This document shows positions 28,416 to 36,878 of a stretch of 64,000 bases of DNA, piece by piece (position 1 is the stretch's first letter; the number at the start of each line of letters is the position of its first letter). A model generated the notes under the pieces. It ran no database searches and was not told the origin of the DNA. It was given only the letters and a program-made list of their open reading frames with translations. The translations under genes and the position numbers were made by a program. This DNA is from CAYVTD01 sp964454445. Its GTDB lineage: Bacteria; Bacteroidota; Ignavibacteria; Kapaibacteriales; UBA2268. The stretch lies in contig CAYVTD010000005.1 in assembly GCA_964454445.1 (NCBI GenBank), forward strand, positions 1 through 64,000, written 5' to 3'.

Positions 28416-29834
28416 TCAAGTGATATTTCTTCCACTTATATTAATATTCAACTGCTCGATACGATACCGTAGTTTAGCTCTTGAAATGCTCATTAGTTTT
28501 GCTGCTTTTATTTGATTGCCCCCGGATATTTTCAATGTTTTGATAATCATATCGCGCAAAACATTAGCCATAGAGGCTCCTTCGCTTGAAATCTCGAGGA
28601 AATGTTCGCCCGGCTTTAAGGTTGGTAGCAATGCTCCAGCAGGTTTAGATGCAATTGTAGGTTTCAAAAAGTCAATCGATTCTTTTGAAATAATATCGTT
28701 AGTTTCCAGCAAAACAACTCGTTCAATTATGTTTCTCAATTCTCTAATATTGCCTTTCCATTTGTAATTCATCATCAAATCGGCGGCTTCGCTGGTGAAA
28801 CCTGTAATATTCTTCCCGAATTTTTTGTTGAAATCTTTAACGAAACTTGTGGCAAGGAGTATAATATCATTTCCTCTTTCTCGCAGCGGGGGCAATTGCA
28901 GGCGGGCTACATTTAGTCGATAAAACAAATCTTCACGGAATTTTCCCTCTTCTACGAGCTTGTCGATTTCTCGATTAGTTGAAGCTATTACACGCACATC
29001 GACTGATATTTCTTTTGTGCCGCCAAGCCGGTAGTACTTGCGTTCTTGTAGTACTCTAAGCAATTTAACCTGCAGTTCCAAGCTTAATTCAGCTATTTCG
29101 TCGAAAAGAATAGTGCCGCGGTGGGCAAGCTCGAATTTTCCTTGTTTGATTTTTTCGGTTGCCCCTGTGAAAGCTCCTTTTTCATAGCCAAACAGTTCGT
29201 TTTCGGCTAGTTCTCGGGGTATTGCTCCACAATTGATTGTAATAAAGGGACCTTTAGCTCTTTTTGAATGATCGTGTATATATCTTGCGTGAAGTTCTTT
29301 GCCGGTGCCTGATTCGCCGAGAATTAACACGGTAGTATCGGTCGGAGCGGCAATTTTACCAATTTCAAGGGCTTTGCGAATGCCTTCAGATTCGCCGATA
29401 ATTTCGTTTGTTTGTTCTTCCCTTAATTTTTCAGAGAGGATATCGACTTGACGGCGAAGGTTATAGTTTTGAAGGGTTCGGTCAACTGCAATTTCGAGTT
29501 GCTCGAGGTCGAGCGGTTTGACAATGAAATCTTCTGCTCCGAGTTTCATAGCACGGACAGCCATTTTGATATCCGAAAAGGCAGTCATCATTATTACAGG
29601 TACAGCAAAGCCTTCTTTTTTAAGGCGCTCTAATATATTAAGACCGTTTTCATGCCCTAAAAAAATGTCGAGCAAGAGCAAATCAGGTGATACTATGGAT
29701 AACTCTTCCTGTGCCTGATGCGAATCTGTATAGGTTATTATCTTGTCGTACTTTTCTGCTAAAATGCCCCTGATTGTTTTATTAACCAAAGGATCATCCT
29801 CTATTACGACAATTGTATAGTTTTGCTTTGACAT
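28416..29834 (-). CDS. Sigma-54-dependent response regulator (NtrC family)
   Basis: Transcription activator with a receiver domain (D56 in LLLLDIFLG), an AAA+ domain (Walker A GESGTGKE at 173-180, GAFTGA loop at 220-225, Walker B-like ILFDEIAELS) and a C-terminal Fis-type helix-turn-helix (GNQIKAAKLMSISRAKLRYRIEQL). It opens RpoN-bound promoters when its receiver is phosphorylated. The 472 residues are full length. It lies upstream of the chemotaxis operon, and a -24/-12-like site precedes both it and flgB, so control of flagellar genes is a reasonable inference. No cognate kinase adjoins it. Confidence 0.94.
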   Translation of the reverse strand: MSKQNYTIVVIEDDPLVNKTIRGILAEKYDKIITYTDSHQAQEELSIVSPDLLLLDIFLGHENGLNILERLKKEGFAVPVIMMTAFSDIKMAVRAMKLGAEDFIVKPLDLEQLEIAVDRTLQNYNLRRQVDILSEKLREEQTNEIIGESEGIRKALEIGKIAAPTDTTVLILGESGTGKELHARYIHDHSKRAKGPFITINCGAIPRELAENELFGYEKGAFTGATEKIKQGKFELAHRGTILFDEIAELSLELQVKLLRVLQERKYYRLGGTKEISVDVRVIASTNREIDKLVEEGKFREDLFYRLNVARLQLPPLRERGNDIILLATSFVKDFNKKFGKNITGFTSEAADLMMNYKWKGNIRELRNIIERVVLLETNDIISKESIDFLKPTIASKPAGALLPTLKPGEHFLEISSEGASMANVLRDMIIKTLKISGGNQIKAAKLMSISRAKLRYRIEQLNINISGRNIT

Positions 29835-29874
29835 TGTTATTTCTTAATAATTATATAAACAAGCAAAATATTGT

Positions 29875-29890
29875 TGCACAATAATAACCA
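29875..29890 (-). promoter_or_regulatory. Possible sigma-54 promoter of the NtrC-type gene
   Basis: The minus strand reads TGGTTATTATTGTGCA: GG and GC have the correct 12-base offset for a -24/-12 promoter, though the CAC after TGG is missing. It would give a leader of about 30 bases and would imply autoregulation. Confidence 0.3.
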
Positions 29891-29976
29891 AAATAAATGA
29901 ATTATTCAAGTAATATTCTTGTTTAATAAAAATAAATTATATATTCTTAATTGTGGAATGGAGTATTTATTTGCAT

Positions 29977-31194
29977 TTATATTTTGTTTCGATAATAATC
30001 AGCGTTTTTTTCTGCTTTTAAGACTATTTTTCCTTTGTACAGGGTATAGGCAAGAACAATAACCATGGCAAATATGGCAGATAATACTAATGATAGCAGC
30101 AGCATTATCTTCATTTTGGGCGATTCTTGTCCTGATGGTGTTATCGCATGGTCGAGGACTTCGACTGTGGATATATCGCGATGCTCTGTTACTGCTTCTT
30201 CAAACCGTTGCGATTCGAGATAGATAACAATTTGCTCTGTTATTTTCAGATCGCGCATCATGCCTGTATAAAGTCGGATAAGTTTTGGAATCGAGCCCAT
30301 TGGTATTGAAAATTCTTCTGTTCCCGTAAGTCCGCCCCTTTGCACGTTTTCATATTGTTTCTTTAATTCTGCTATTTTCCTCTTGTAAGATTTTATGGTT
30401 GGTGAATCAGCCGAAAGGTCTTGCATAAGTATTTGCATCTCGACTTCCGATTCGGCAAGCAAAGAGCCTATTTTTACTGCTTCAGACAAGATAGCACTTG
30501 ATTGTTCGGGCAAAGACAATACTTTATATTTATTTTGAAACACTTCGAGGGCATTTTCGATGGAATCGAGGTCTTCGCGCTTTTCGACAAGCATGCTTTC
30601 GACATATTTTCTTACGTTGTGAGCGCTCGACATACTTTTTGTTCTGTTAATATGGTCGAGCCCTTTAATTGCATAATTAGCAGCCCTTGCAGAGAATTCG
30701 GCGCTAAGCTTTTTCTCAGTTTTTCCTGAAAACCAACCCGTAGGCACTGTAGTTTCCAGAATGATCAAACCATTGGGGTTTACATACACATCAATAAACG
30801 ATGAGGCGATGGCATAAAGCGTTTCTTTGTCGTAATCAGCAAATTGTGGCAATTTGCCGATATCTGTACTATCAACAATATATTTAGCAACTTCGCGACT
30901 TTTGAGTATTTCTACAAAAACACGGCTTTTACTGTCCTTGCCCATGCCTCCACCAAAAGAGATCATACCCGACATGCTTTGCAGGAAACTGGATATACCG
31001 CCGCTACTTCCTCCTTGCTCGGGCGGAAGCAGCGTCGCAGTGCTTTTATATTTATAGGGCATTACAAAAGATATTAACAATACAATGAGCATCGAAATCG
31101 CAATAAAAATAGAAATAAACTTGATATGTTGCCAAAATAGCTTGACAAGCGATAGTAAGTTGATGCCGGTTGTTTCGTTTATTTCTGTATCCAT
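29977..31194 (-). CDS. Wzz-type polysaccharide chain-length determinant
   Basis: Inner-membrane polysaccharide co-polymerase that sets chain length or couples synthesis to export. The N-terminal helix (about 24-47) is followed by the family signature YKSTATLLPPEQGG and a long periplasmic coiled-coil region. A conserved Pro-containing end (TPSGQESPKMKIMLLLSLVLSAIFAMVIVLAYTL) forms the second helix. There is no C-terminal tyrosine-kinase domain in the 405 residues. It starts six bases after the stop of the Wza-type gene, so the two form an export operon. Confidence 0.88.
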   Translation of the reverse strand: MDTEINETTGINLLSLVKLFWQHIKFISIFIAISMLIVLLISFVMPYKYKSTATLLPPEQGGSSGGISSFLQSMSGMISFGGGMGKDSKSRVFVEILKSREVAKYIVDSTDIGKLPQFADYDKETLYAIASSFIDVYVNPNGLIILETTVPTGWFSGKTEKKLSAEFSARAANYAIKGLDHINRTKSMSSAHNVRKYVESMLVEKREDLDSIENALEVFQNKYKVLSLPEQSSAILSEAVKIGSLLAESEVEMQILMQDLSADSPTIKSYKRKIAELKKQYENVQRGGLTGTEEFSIPMGSIPKLIRLYTGMMRDLKITEQIVIYLESQRFEEAVTEHRDISTVEVLDHAITPSGQESPKMKIMLLLSLVLSAIFAMVIVLAYTLYKGKIVLKAEKNADYYRNKI

Positions 31195-31200
31195 TTAGCC

Positions 31201-32838
31201 TTAGATTTTAAGTAGAGCAATGATGACACCTAGTATTGTAAATATTTGAGTAGCAATGGTAAGCCCTGTCAGGAAATAATTTGTTTCAGGTTTTGGTGGA
31301 ACAATAATCTTATCACCTGGTTGTAGGATATATTTTTCGCTTTCGGAATGAAAAATTTGTCCTTGCTGCTTTTCTATCAAAATTTCGCTTTTGTCGGCTC
31401 TGTAACCGAAGCCTCCGGCAAGTTCGATGTAATCGAGATAAAGAAGTCCTTCCTTGTAAGGTACAAGACCTGGGTTCTTGACTATACCCTGGACATTTAC
31501 AAAATGGAGTTTAGGGGCAATATAAAGAGAGTCTTTGTCTTGCAGCACAATGTTTTCATTAAAGTCTTTTTCCCTTACTGTCTTTTTGAAATCTATAGAC
31601 ATCATCCCTCTTTTTTCGCGAAGATGCGCCCTGAAATACCTTTTTTCTTGATCGGACATATCATTTGGTGACATGTTCGAAAGCCGTCCGAGTTCTGTGT
31701 TTAATTCGTGCTGTTGTGAAACGCGTGTAAGCACAGAATTGCCCAAAGAAGCATATTCGGTAAGTCCGCCAGCCATTGTGATTAGATCTAGCAATCTCAT
31801 ATCTTTGTGCAAAATTGGATACTTCCCGGGATATCGAACTTCGCCTGTAACAATAACAGTTTTTGTATTATACCATTCGGTTTTTTTTCTGACAAAGACT
31901 TTGTCCCCAGGTTGCAGAGGAATATCGTTTTTAAGAACGGGTTGACTGTAGATGTTTTCAGCCCAGGAAGAAATATCAACATAGAAGGAATTGGCAAAAT
32001 CGCTTTTTAATTCAAACCGTGCTATCTCGACAGAATCGAGAAAGGCGCTTTCCAGATTGCCTATTGCAAATTTGATAAGCGTCGAGAGGGAATCGCCTTC
32101 GACATATTCAAACTCGCCAGGGAAGGCAACTTCGCCGCTTATTTCGATAGTTAGATGTTCGTTTTTTGGTGGTATTATTATTTTATCTCCTCCACGAACA
32201 AAAGGATTGCTTTTCTCATCGTTTAGCATAAAAAAGCGAACTAAGTCCACTGGAATAGGATCTGTACATCCTTCGCGAAGTATTTTAATTTTTCGCCAGG
32301 AAGCATCGGGTTCGAGCCCACCAGCCAAATCGATTACTTCAGAAACTCGGTCAGCGGCTGTGGTCGGAATAGTTCCTGTTTTTATTATTTTGCCAATCAC
32401 AGAAACTTTAAATTTGCGGATCTCTTTTAAATCGATGAAAATATCATCGCCACTATATGTCTTTTTTATTTCTTGTTTTATGACTTTTTCAGCTTCGTCG
32501 AGTGTTTTGTCTTTTACGTCTATCATCCCCACATTAGGAATTAGCAAATGCCCTTGTGGTGATACAGTAACGCTGAAATGTAATGGTTTAGATGTTAAAA
32601 TAAGGACATGTAACTCATCACCTGGTCCGAGAATGTATTCTTTCGGGTCAACTTCTCTTTCGAGCAAACCTGTGTTTGACTGGCTTAAACTTTTCCGTGT
32701 TTCATAAGCAAGCGAATCAAAAACTGCATCGTGAGCTTTCGACATTATGTCGAATCTAATCTGCGCTACTGTTCCTGAAACAGTTATTAACATTAGCAGG
32801 ACAATAGACAATGAAAACAAATTTATGATTTTTTTCAA
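31201..32838 (-). CDS. wza: Wza-type polysaccharide export protein, SLBB domains
   Basis: Outer-membrane polysaccharide exporter family. A signal peptide (1-25, ending GTVAQ) is followed by a Poly_export domain (EYILGPGDELHVLI, then GHLLIPNVGMIDV) and several SLBB domains (VIGKIIKTGTIPTTAADRVSEVIDLAGGL; TGEVRYPGKYPIL; VQGIVKNPGLVPYKEGLLYLDYIELAGGF). A C-terminal hydrophobic helix (about 520-543) closes the 545 residues. No lipobox cysteine is visible, unlike classical Wza. The start codon is TTG, directly after an in-frame stop; the signal peptide needs this start. It is followed by the Wzz-type gene. Confidence 0.88.
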   Translation of the reverse strand: MKKIINLFSLSIVLLMLITVSGTVAQIRFDIMSKAHDAVFDSLAYETRKSLSQSNTGLLEREVDPKEYILGPGDELHVLILTSKPLHFSVTVSPQGHLLIPNVGMIDVKDKTLDEAEKVIKQEIKKTYSGDDIFIDLKEIRKFKVSVIGKIIKTGTIPTTAADRVSEVIDLAGGLEPDASWRKIKILREGCTDPIPVDLVRFFMLNDEKSNPFVRGGDKIIIPPKNEHLTIEISGEVAFPGEFEYVEGDSLSTLIKFAIGNLESAFLDSVEIARFELKSDFANSFYVDISSWAENIYSQPVLKNDIPLQPGDKVFVRKKTEWYNTKTVIVTGEVRYPGKYPILHKDMRLLDLITMAGGLTEYASLGNSVLTRVSQQHELNTELGRLSNMSPNDMSDQEKRYFRAHLREKRGMMSIDFKKTVREKDFNENIVLQDKDSLYIAPKLHFVNVQGIVKNPGLVPYKEGLLYLDYIELAGGFGYRADKSEILIEKQQGQIFHSESEKYILQPGDKIIVPPKPETNYFLTGLTIATQIFTILGVIIALLKI

Positions 32839-32911
32839 TTTTTAATAATAGTTATATTAAAAAACACAAAACTAAAAATTTTTTTTTAATTACTTGATAT
32901 TATAAATAAAA

Positions 32912-32945
32912 AAGTGATTCCCCATTGTTTGACGGAGAATCACTT
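32912..32945 (-). terminator. Intrinsic terminator after threonine dehydrogenase gene
   Basis: A nine-base-pair perfect stem (AAGTGATTC/GAATCACTT) with a 16-base loop lies 20 bases beyond the stop codon. On the minus strand it is followed by TTTTATTTATA, fitting an intrinsic terminator. Confidence 0.65.
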
Positions 32946-32964
32946 ATGATATTTAAAATCAGGC

Positions 32965-33936
32965 TTAAATTAAGCCATTTTTATGTTTTTCCTCGAGGCG
33001 TTCGAGCATGTCTTTAGTCATTGCATCGAGGTCCCACGCTGGTGACCAGCCCCATTCTTCACGAGCAGCTGTGTCGTCCACTCCATCGGGCCAGGAATCG
33101 GCAATAGCCTGACGGAAATCTGGCTCATAATCAATTGTAAAGCCTGGTTTATATTTCCTGATGGAATCGGCGAGTGTTTTGACGTCAAAACTCATCGAGC
33201 CGACATTGAAATCGTTATGGTGTTTCAATGTTTCGAAAGGAGCGTTCATAAGGTCGATAGTCGCTTTCAAGCAGTCGGGCATATACATCATTGGCAGTTT
33301 TGTATCTTCTTTTACGAAACAAGTATAGTGGTTGTTTTTAACTGCCTCATAATAGATGGCAACAGCATAATCGGTCGTTCCACCACCGGGGAAGGTTTCT
33401 GATGAAATAATGCCTGGATAGCGCAAACCGCGGCTATCGAGACCATATTTCTTAACATAATAATCTGCAAGTATTTCGCCGGCTACTTTGGTTACTCCAT
33501 ACATTGTTGTTGGATGCAAGGCAGTATCTTGAGGTGCAATCTTTGGACAATCTGGTCCCCAAACGGCGATGGAACTTGGAATGATTACTCTTGCCATTTC
33601 ATATTTAACGGCGAGATTTAATACATTTATTGAACCATTCATATTTACGTCCCAAGCAAGCATCGGATTCTTTTCTCCAACGCCTGAAAGGATAGCAGCC
33701 ATGTGGATGATTGTGTCGATATTATATTTCTTTATTATCTCCTCGACTGATTCTACATTGTTTACATTGATGAAATGAAAAGGTCCCGATTCTTCTAATT
33801 CTTTACTTGGTGGAGTTTTGCGTCCTGTGGCAATAACGTTTTCTGCTCCATAAATTTTTCTTAATTCCAACGAAAGCTCTGAACCGATCTGACCGACCGA
33901 ACCGGTTACGAGGATTTTTTTAATTTCTTTTTTCAT
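32965..33936 (-). CDS. tdh: L-threonine 3-dehydrogenase, SDR (epimerase-like) type
   Basis: Short-chain dehydrogenase oxidising L-threonine to 2-amino-3-ketobutyrate with NAD. The Rossmann motif TGSVGQIG is at 11-18, and catalytic Y146-x3-K150 is in MYGVTK. The substrate-loop signature RYPGIIS...PGGGTTDYAVAIYYEA and the end motif ADSWPDGVDD...EEWGW are those of the epimerase-type threonine dehydrogenases of Bacteroidota rather than of UDP-sugar epimerases. At 323 residues it is full length. It is a single-gene unit with its own terminator. Confidence 0.92.
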   Translation of the reverse strand: MKKEIKKILVTGSVGQIGSELSLELRKIYGAENVIATGRKTPPSKELEESGPFHFINVNNVESVEEIIKKYNIDTIIHMAAILSGVGEKNPMLAWDVNMNGSINVLNLAVKYEMARVIIPSSIAVWGPDCPKIAPQDTALHPTTMYGVTKVAGEILADYYVKKYGLDSRGLRYPGIISSETFPGGGTTDYAVAIYYEAVKNNHYTCFVKEDTKLPMMYMPDCLKATIDLMNAPFETLKHHNDFNVGSMSFDVKTLADSIRKYKPGFTIDYEPDFRQAIADSWPDGVDDTAAREEWGWSPAWDLDAMTKDMLERLEEKHKNGLI

Positions 33937-34079
33937 AAATTTTCCTTTTTAATAGATTGTAAAAAACTACACTTAAAACGTTAATACTAATCTTACAAAA
34001 TTAACTAATTAAAACTGATTTTTTAAGAAATAAAATTTCTTGTAACAAACTATTTAATGTAATTCAAATTAAAAATTGC

Positions 34080-34108
34080 AAAGCAAACAGGTATTTGATT
34101 GTTTGTTT
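34080..34108 (-). terminator. Possible terminator after M15 peptidase gene
   Basis: A CAAACA/TGTTTG stem with a 10-base AT-rich loop, extended by wobble and A-T pairs, lies just past the stop codon on the minus strand and is followed by GCAATTTTTAATTT. Modest support. Confidence 0.35.
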
Positions 34109-34123
34109 TACAAAAAACGATTT

Positions 34124-34771
34124 TTATTTCTTATCAAAATGGTGGTAATCCTTGAAAGAGATAAAATCGCCACCCCAGCGCCAACCGAGTTCAATGAATT
34201 TTTTATAGATGGGGCAATCCTTGTGGAAAGTGCCTTCTCTTTTTGGGTCGTAAGCAGCTCCTTTAGGAGAAATCTTACCTGATTCATAAATAACAGGGTT
34301 GAATCTTGGATTTATATCGACAGCTTTGCCAAAAGCATGGTTAGACAGGCGTTCTGTGCCTGCGACAAAGCGATAATTGAATGCCGAGCAGTTGTTGTTG
34401 TTCATAGAAGCGTCGTCAGACCAAGCATATTTTACAATCGGTACGGCTTTTGCAACTGGAAATCTGGTTTCTTTTATTAATTGGAATATGGTTTTCACAT
34501 CTTCGGCTACATCTTGATGCACTACGATCTGCCCTGCGTGTAAGCGTTTGTCTGTGGAATAATATTCCACATCAAGTAAAACCAATTTATCTATTAATTC
34601 TTGTGGAGCTTGAGTGCCAGCTATTGCTTCTTCAAAAGTCATCTTGGAATCAACAATCGGCTTGGACTCGCTTGTTTCTGAAAACAAAGCGTAAGAGTAT
34701 TCTATAAAACAGGTAGTTACTATGATAACTATAGCAACTACAAAAAGATTTTTTGTTCTTTTTTCTTTCAT
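34124..34771 (-). CDS. M15-family D,D-/L,D-carboxypeptidase-like protein (VanY type)
   Basis: Exported zinc peptidase expected to trim peptidoglycan stem peptides. After a signal anchor (about 8-28) the M15 zinc motifs are complete: H145 and D152 in NHAFGKAVDINP and H210/H211 in WGGDFISFKDYHHF. I choose the ATG at 34771, giving 215 residues with a normal signal segment; the frame continues 48 codons upstream into the divergent TPR gene, which is unlikely to be coding. It is divergently arranged with that TPR gene, with only about 50 bases between them. Confidence 0.88.
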   Translation of the reverse strand: MKEKRTKNLFVVAIVIIVTTCFIEYSYALFSETSESKPIVDSKMTFEEAIAGTQAPQELIDKLVLLDVEYYSTDKRLHAGQIVVHQDVAEDVKTIFQLIKETRFPVAKAVPIVKYAWSDDASMNNNNCSAFNYRFVAGTERLSNHAFGKAVDINPRFNPVIYESGKISPKGAAYDPKREGTFHKDCPIYKKFIELGWRWGGDFISFKDYHHFDKK

Positions 34772-34822
34772 ATTTCGTATTTTTATAACTTTACAATCTA
34801 CAATATTTAAAATTAACAAATT

Positions 34823-35851
34823 ATGGCAAAAAATAAACAGGAAAAAGCTGGTAAACGCAAAAACGTTAATATAACGAAAAGCTCTGCGAAGCCACCTCAA
34901 GCTCCGAAAAAGCAAGTTAGTGAGCGCATTATACCAGAAATAGAAGAAAAACCAAAGATAAAAAAAATCTCTGAAAAGAAAGATATTGGCGGCCCAGCTA
35001 TTGTGTTTAACACTAGCGGGAACAAATATGCAAAGATTACTTTGGCTTTTGCTCCATTGGCTTTTGCGCTGTTGTTTTTGTTTATTATTTGGACTGTACC
35101 GGAAAAACGAGTTGTTGACGATTGGTATGCCGCTTTCGAGATGATTCAGAAATCATTCCAAACAGATGACCCCGCACAAAAACAAAAATTGCTCGATACG
35201 GGCGGAAAACGCTTACAGGAGCTAACTTGGAAATATCCGCGCCATGCAAGAGTCCATTTCTTTACAGGTATTTATTATGCAATCATTGGGAAACTCGATT
35301 CAGCGGCTTACCATCAGAAACTCGCTATTTATTATGGAGAAGGGGCGCTTGTCAATCAGGTTGACCACGATGCAAGAGCAGAGCTTGTCAGGATTTCTAC
35401 CGGGCTAACTCAACAATTATTGCAGCAAGGGCAAGTGCAGCAAGCAAGAAATATGCTCTGGGAAACGCTTTTTTATGCTCCGCAATCATTCGAAGTTTTG
35501 AATAATCTCGGCATCGTTTCCAATAATTCTGGTCGCCTCGATAGTGCGGTCTATTATTTCGATTTGTCGCTTAAATACAATCCCGATCAGCCAGAACTAA
35601 AGAGAAACCTTGGTTTTACATGCATGAATTATGGCAACAATCTGATGCAAAATGGCAATTATAACGAAGCAGTTAATCTATATGAAAAAGGAGTTGCCCA
35701 CATAAAGGACAATCCGGCGCTGTATGGCAATCTTGGCAGGGCTTATATGCTATTAAATCAGAAAGATAAAGCAATCGAAAATTTCAAGGCCGCATTGCAG
35801 CTCGATATTAACCATACTTTTTCAAAAAATTATTTGAAGCAATTGCAATAG
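34823..35851 (+). CDS. Membrane-anchored TPR protein
   Basis: A 342-residue protein with a Lys-rich cytoplasmic N-terminus (1-65), one membrane helix (about 71-93) and tetratricopeptide repeats on the far side: PQSFEVLNNLGIVSNNSGRLDSAVYYFDLSLKYNPDQ, then MNYGNNLMQNGNYNEAVNLYEKG, then PALYGNLGRAYMLLNQKDKAIENFKAALQLD. It probably acts as a protein-interaction scaffold; no specific partner is identifiable. It is the first gene of a plus-strand group: the membrane-protein gene begins five bases after its stop and asnB follows. Confidence 0.82.
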   Translation: MAKNKQEKAGKRKNVNITKSSAKPPQAPKKQVSERIIPEIEEKPKIKKISEKKDIGGPAIVFNTSGNKYAKITLAFAPLAFALLFLFIIWTVPEKRVVDDWYAAFEMIQKSFQTDDPAQKQKLLDTGGKRLQELTWKYPRHARVHFFTGIYYAIIGKLDSAAYHQKLAIYYGEGALVNQVDHDARAELVRISTGLTQQLLQQGQVQQARNMLWETLFYAPQSFEVLNNLGIVSNNSGRLDSAVYYFDLSLKYNPDQPELKRNLGFTCMNYGNNLMQNGNYNEAVNLYEKGVAHIKDNPALYGNLGRAYMLLNQKDKAIENFKAALQLDINHTFSKNYLKQLQ

Positions 35852-35855
35852 TCGA

Positions 35856-36854
35856 ATGAGTAATAACCATTCAATAAACCGCTTTGTCGAGTTTTGTTTT
35901 CTTGCTGTAATTTTGCCACTTCTCTATGGATTTATTTCCTATTATGGCTACAGAAGCAATTACTCCGAGTTAATCTATTCAGATGATTTACACGAAGAGT
36001 TATTCGAAAAAGAAGTATATAAATATCGTGTAGCGGGCAAGTTCTTATATGACGAGCTTTATAATTTTATTAAAAACAATGAACTTACGCCCCACTCCTA
36101 TTATATAGCAAAAATCAAGAAGCCAGAGCAAGAGTTGCGAAACGAAGACAAGCGTTATTTTGCGTATTATTTATTCAACAATGTTTTTCTGCTTTTTTTC
36201 AGCATTTCTCTTTACTCAGTTATGAAATCAAGATTTATGGAGCTATCTGGAAAGGAACTTTTTTTTGCCCATGGCTTGATAGTGTTGCTACTTTGTCTTT
36301 CGATGTTTGTCGTTACTTTTTACGATTTACCTCTCTATTTTTTGATGGCTTTGGCATATTTCTACATGCTGCGAGATAAATCGGGCGATTATATTAAGAT
36401 TGCCTTGTTAGTGGTTGCCGGGCTTGCTTTCAGGGAGAGTTCTGCTCTGATTATTTCTTCATACACGGCATTGCTTTTAACAAGAAAATCTAAGACGTTT
36501 TTTAAGCATTTCCATAAAGTTGCTTTGCCATTAATATTATATGCAGTTGGCTATGTTGCTTTAAGGTTGTTTTTTGAAGATGGTGATTCAAGAATTTTGT
36601 CCGGTCAGGATAACTCCATTATTGCTTGGGGAGTTGCCTTTAGTTTCTTTGTTGGTTTGGGCCATTTTGGGCTTGTCCTTGCTGGAACGAAAGCAAGAAA
36701 AACAATTTTCTTTTTTCTAATTCTGTCATCTCCCTATTTTTTATTAGTTTTTCTTGGGGGCGTATTATTTGAAATTCGCTTGTTTTTTCCTCTAATATTT
36801 TTTATAATTATGTTTTTAATCACTCCGGAAAAATCATACATTTCAGTGGGATAA
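35856..36854 (+). CDS. Multi-spanning membrane protein of unknown function
   Basis: I do not recognise a family. The 332 residues contain about nine hydrophobic segments, starting with FLAVILPLLYGFISYYGY near residue 15 and ending with LRLFFPLIFFIIMFLI-like sequence before a short polar tail. A polar loop of about 75 residues follows the first segment (YSDDLHEELFEKEVYKYRVAG...), a layout seen in membrane glycosyltransferase- and polymerase-like proteins. Its location between a TPR protein and asnB, near Wza/Wzz genes, makes a role in surface polysaccharide possible. Confidence 0.72.
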   Translation: MSNNHSINRFVEFCFLAVILPLLYGFISYYGYRSNYSELIYSDDLHEELFEKEVYKYRVAGKFLYDELYNFIKNNELTPHSYYIAKIKKPEQELRNEDKRYFAYYLFNNVFLLFFSISLYSVMKSRFMELSGKELFFAHGLIVLLLCLSMFVVTFYDLPLYFLMALAYFYMLRDKSGDYIKIALLVVAGLAFRESSALIISSYTALLLTRKSKTFFKHFHKVALPLILYAVGYVALRLFFEDGDSRILSGQDNSIIAWGVAFSFFVGLGHFGLVLAGTKARKTIFFFLILSSPYFLLVFLGGVLFEIRLFFPLIFFIIMFLITPEKSYISVG

Positions 36855-36878
36855 ATTTGTTTCTTTAACAGGTGAAAA

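Noticed and set aside
36852..36859. TAAATTTG as a promoter -7 box for asnB
   Set aside because: It overlaps the stop codon of the upstream gene and has no -33 element at the right distance; asnB is probably in the same transcript.
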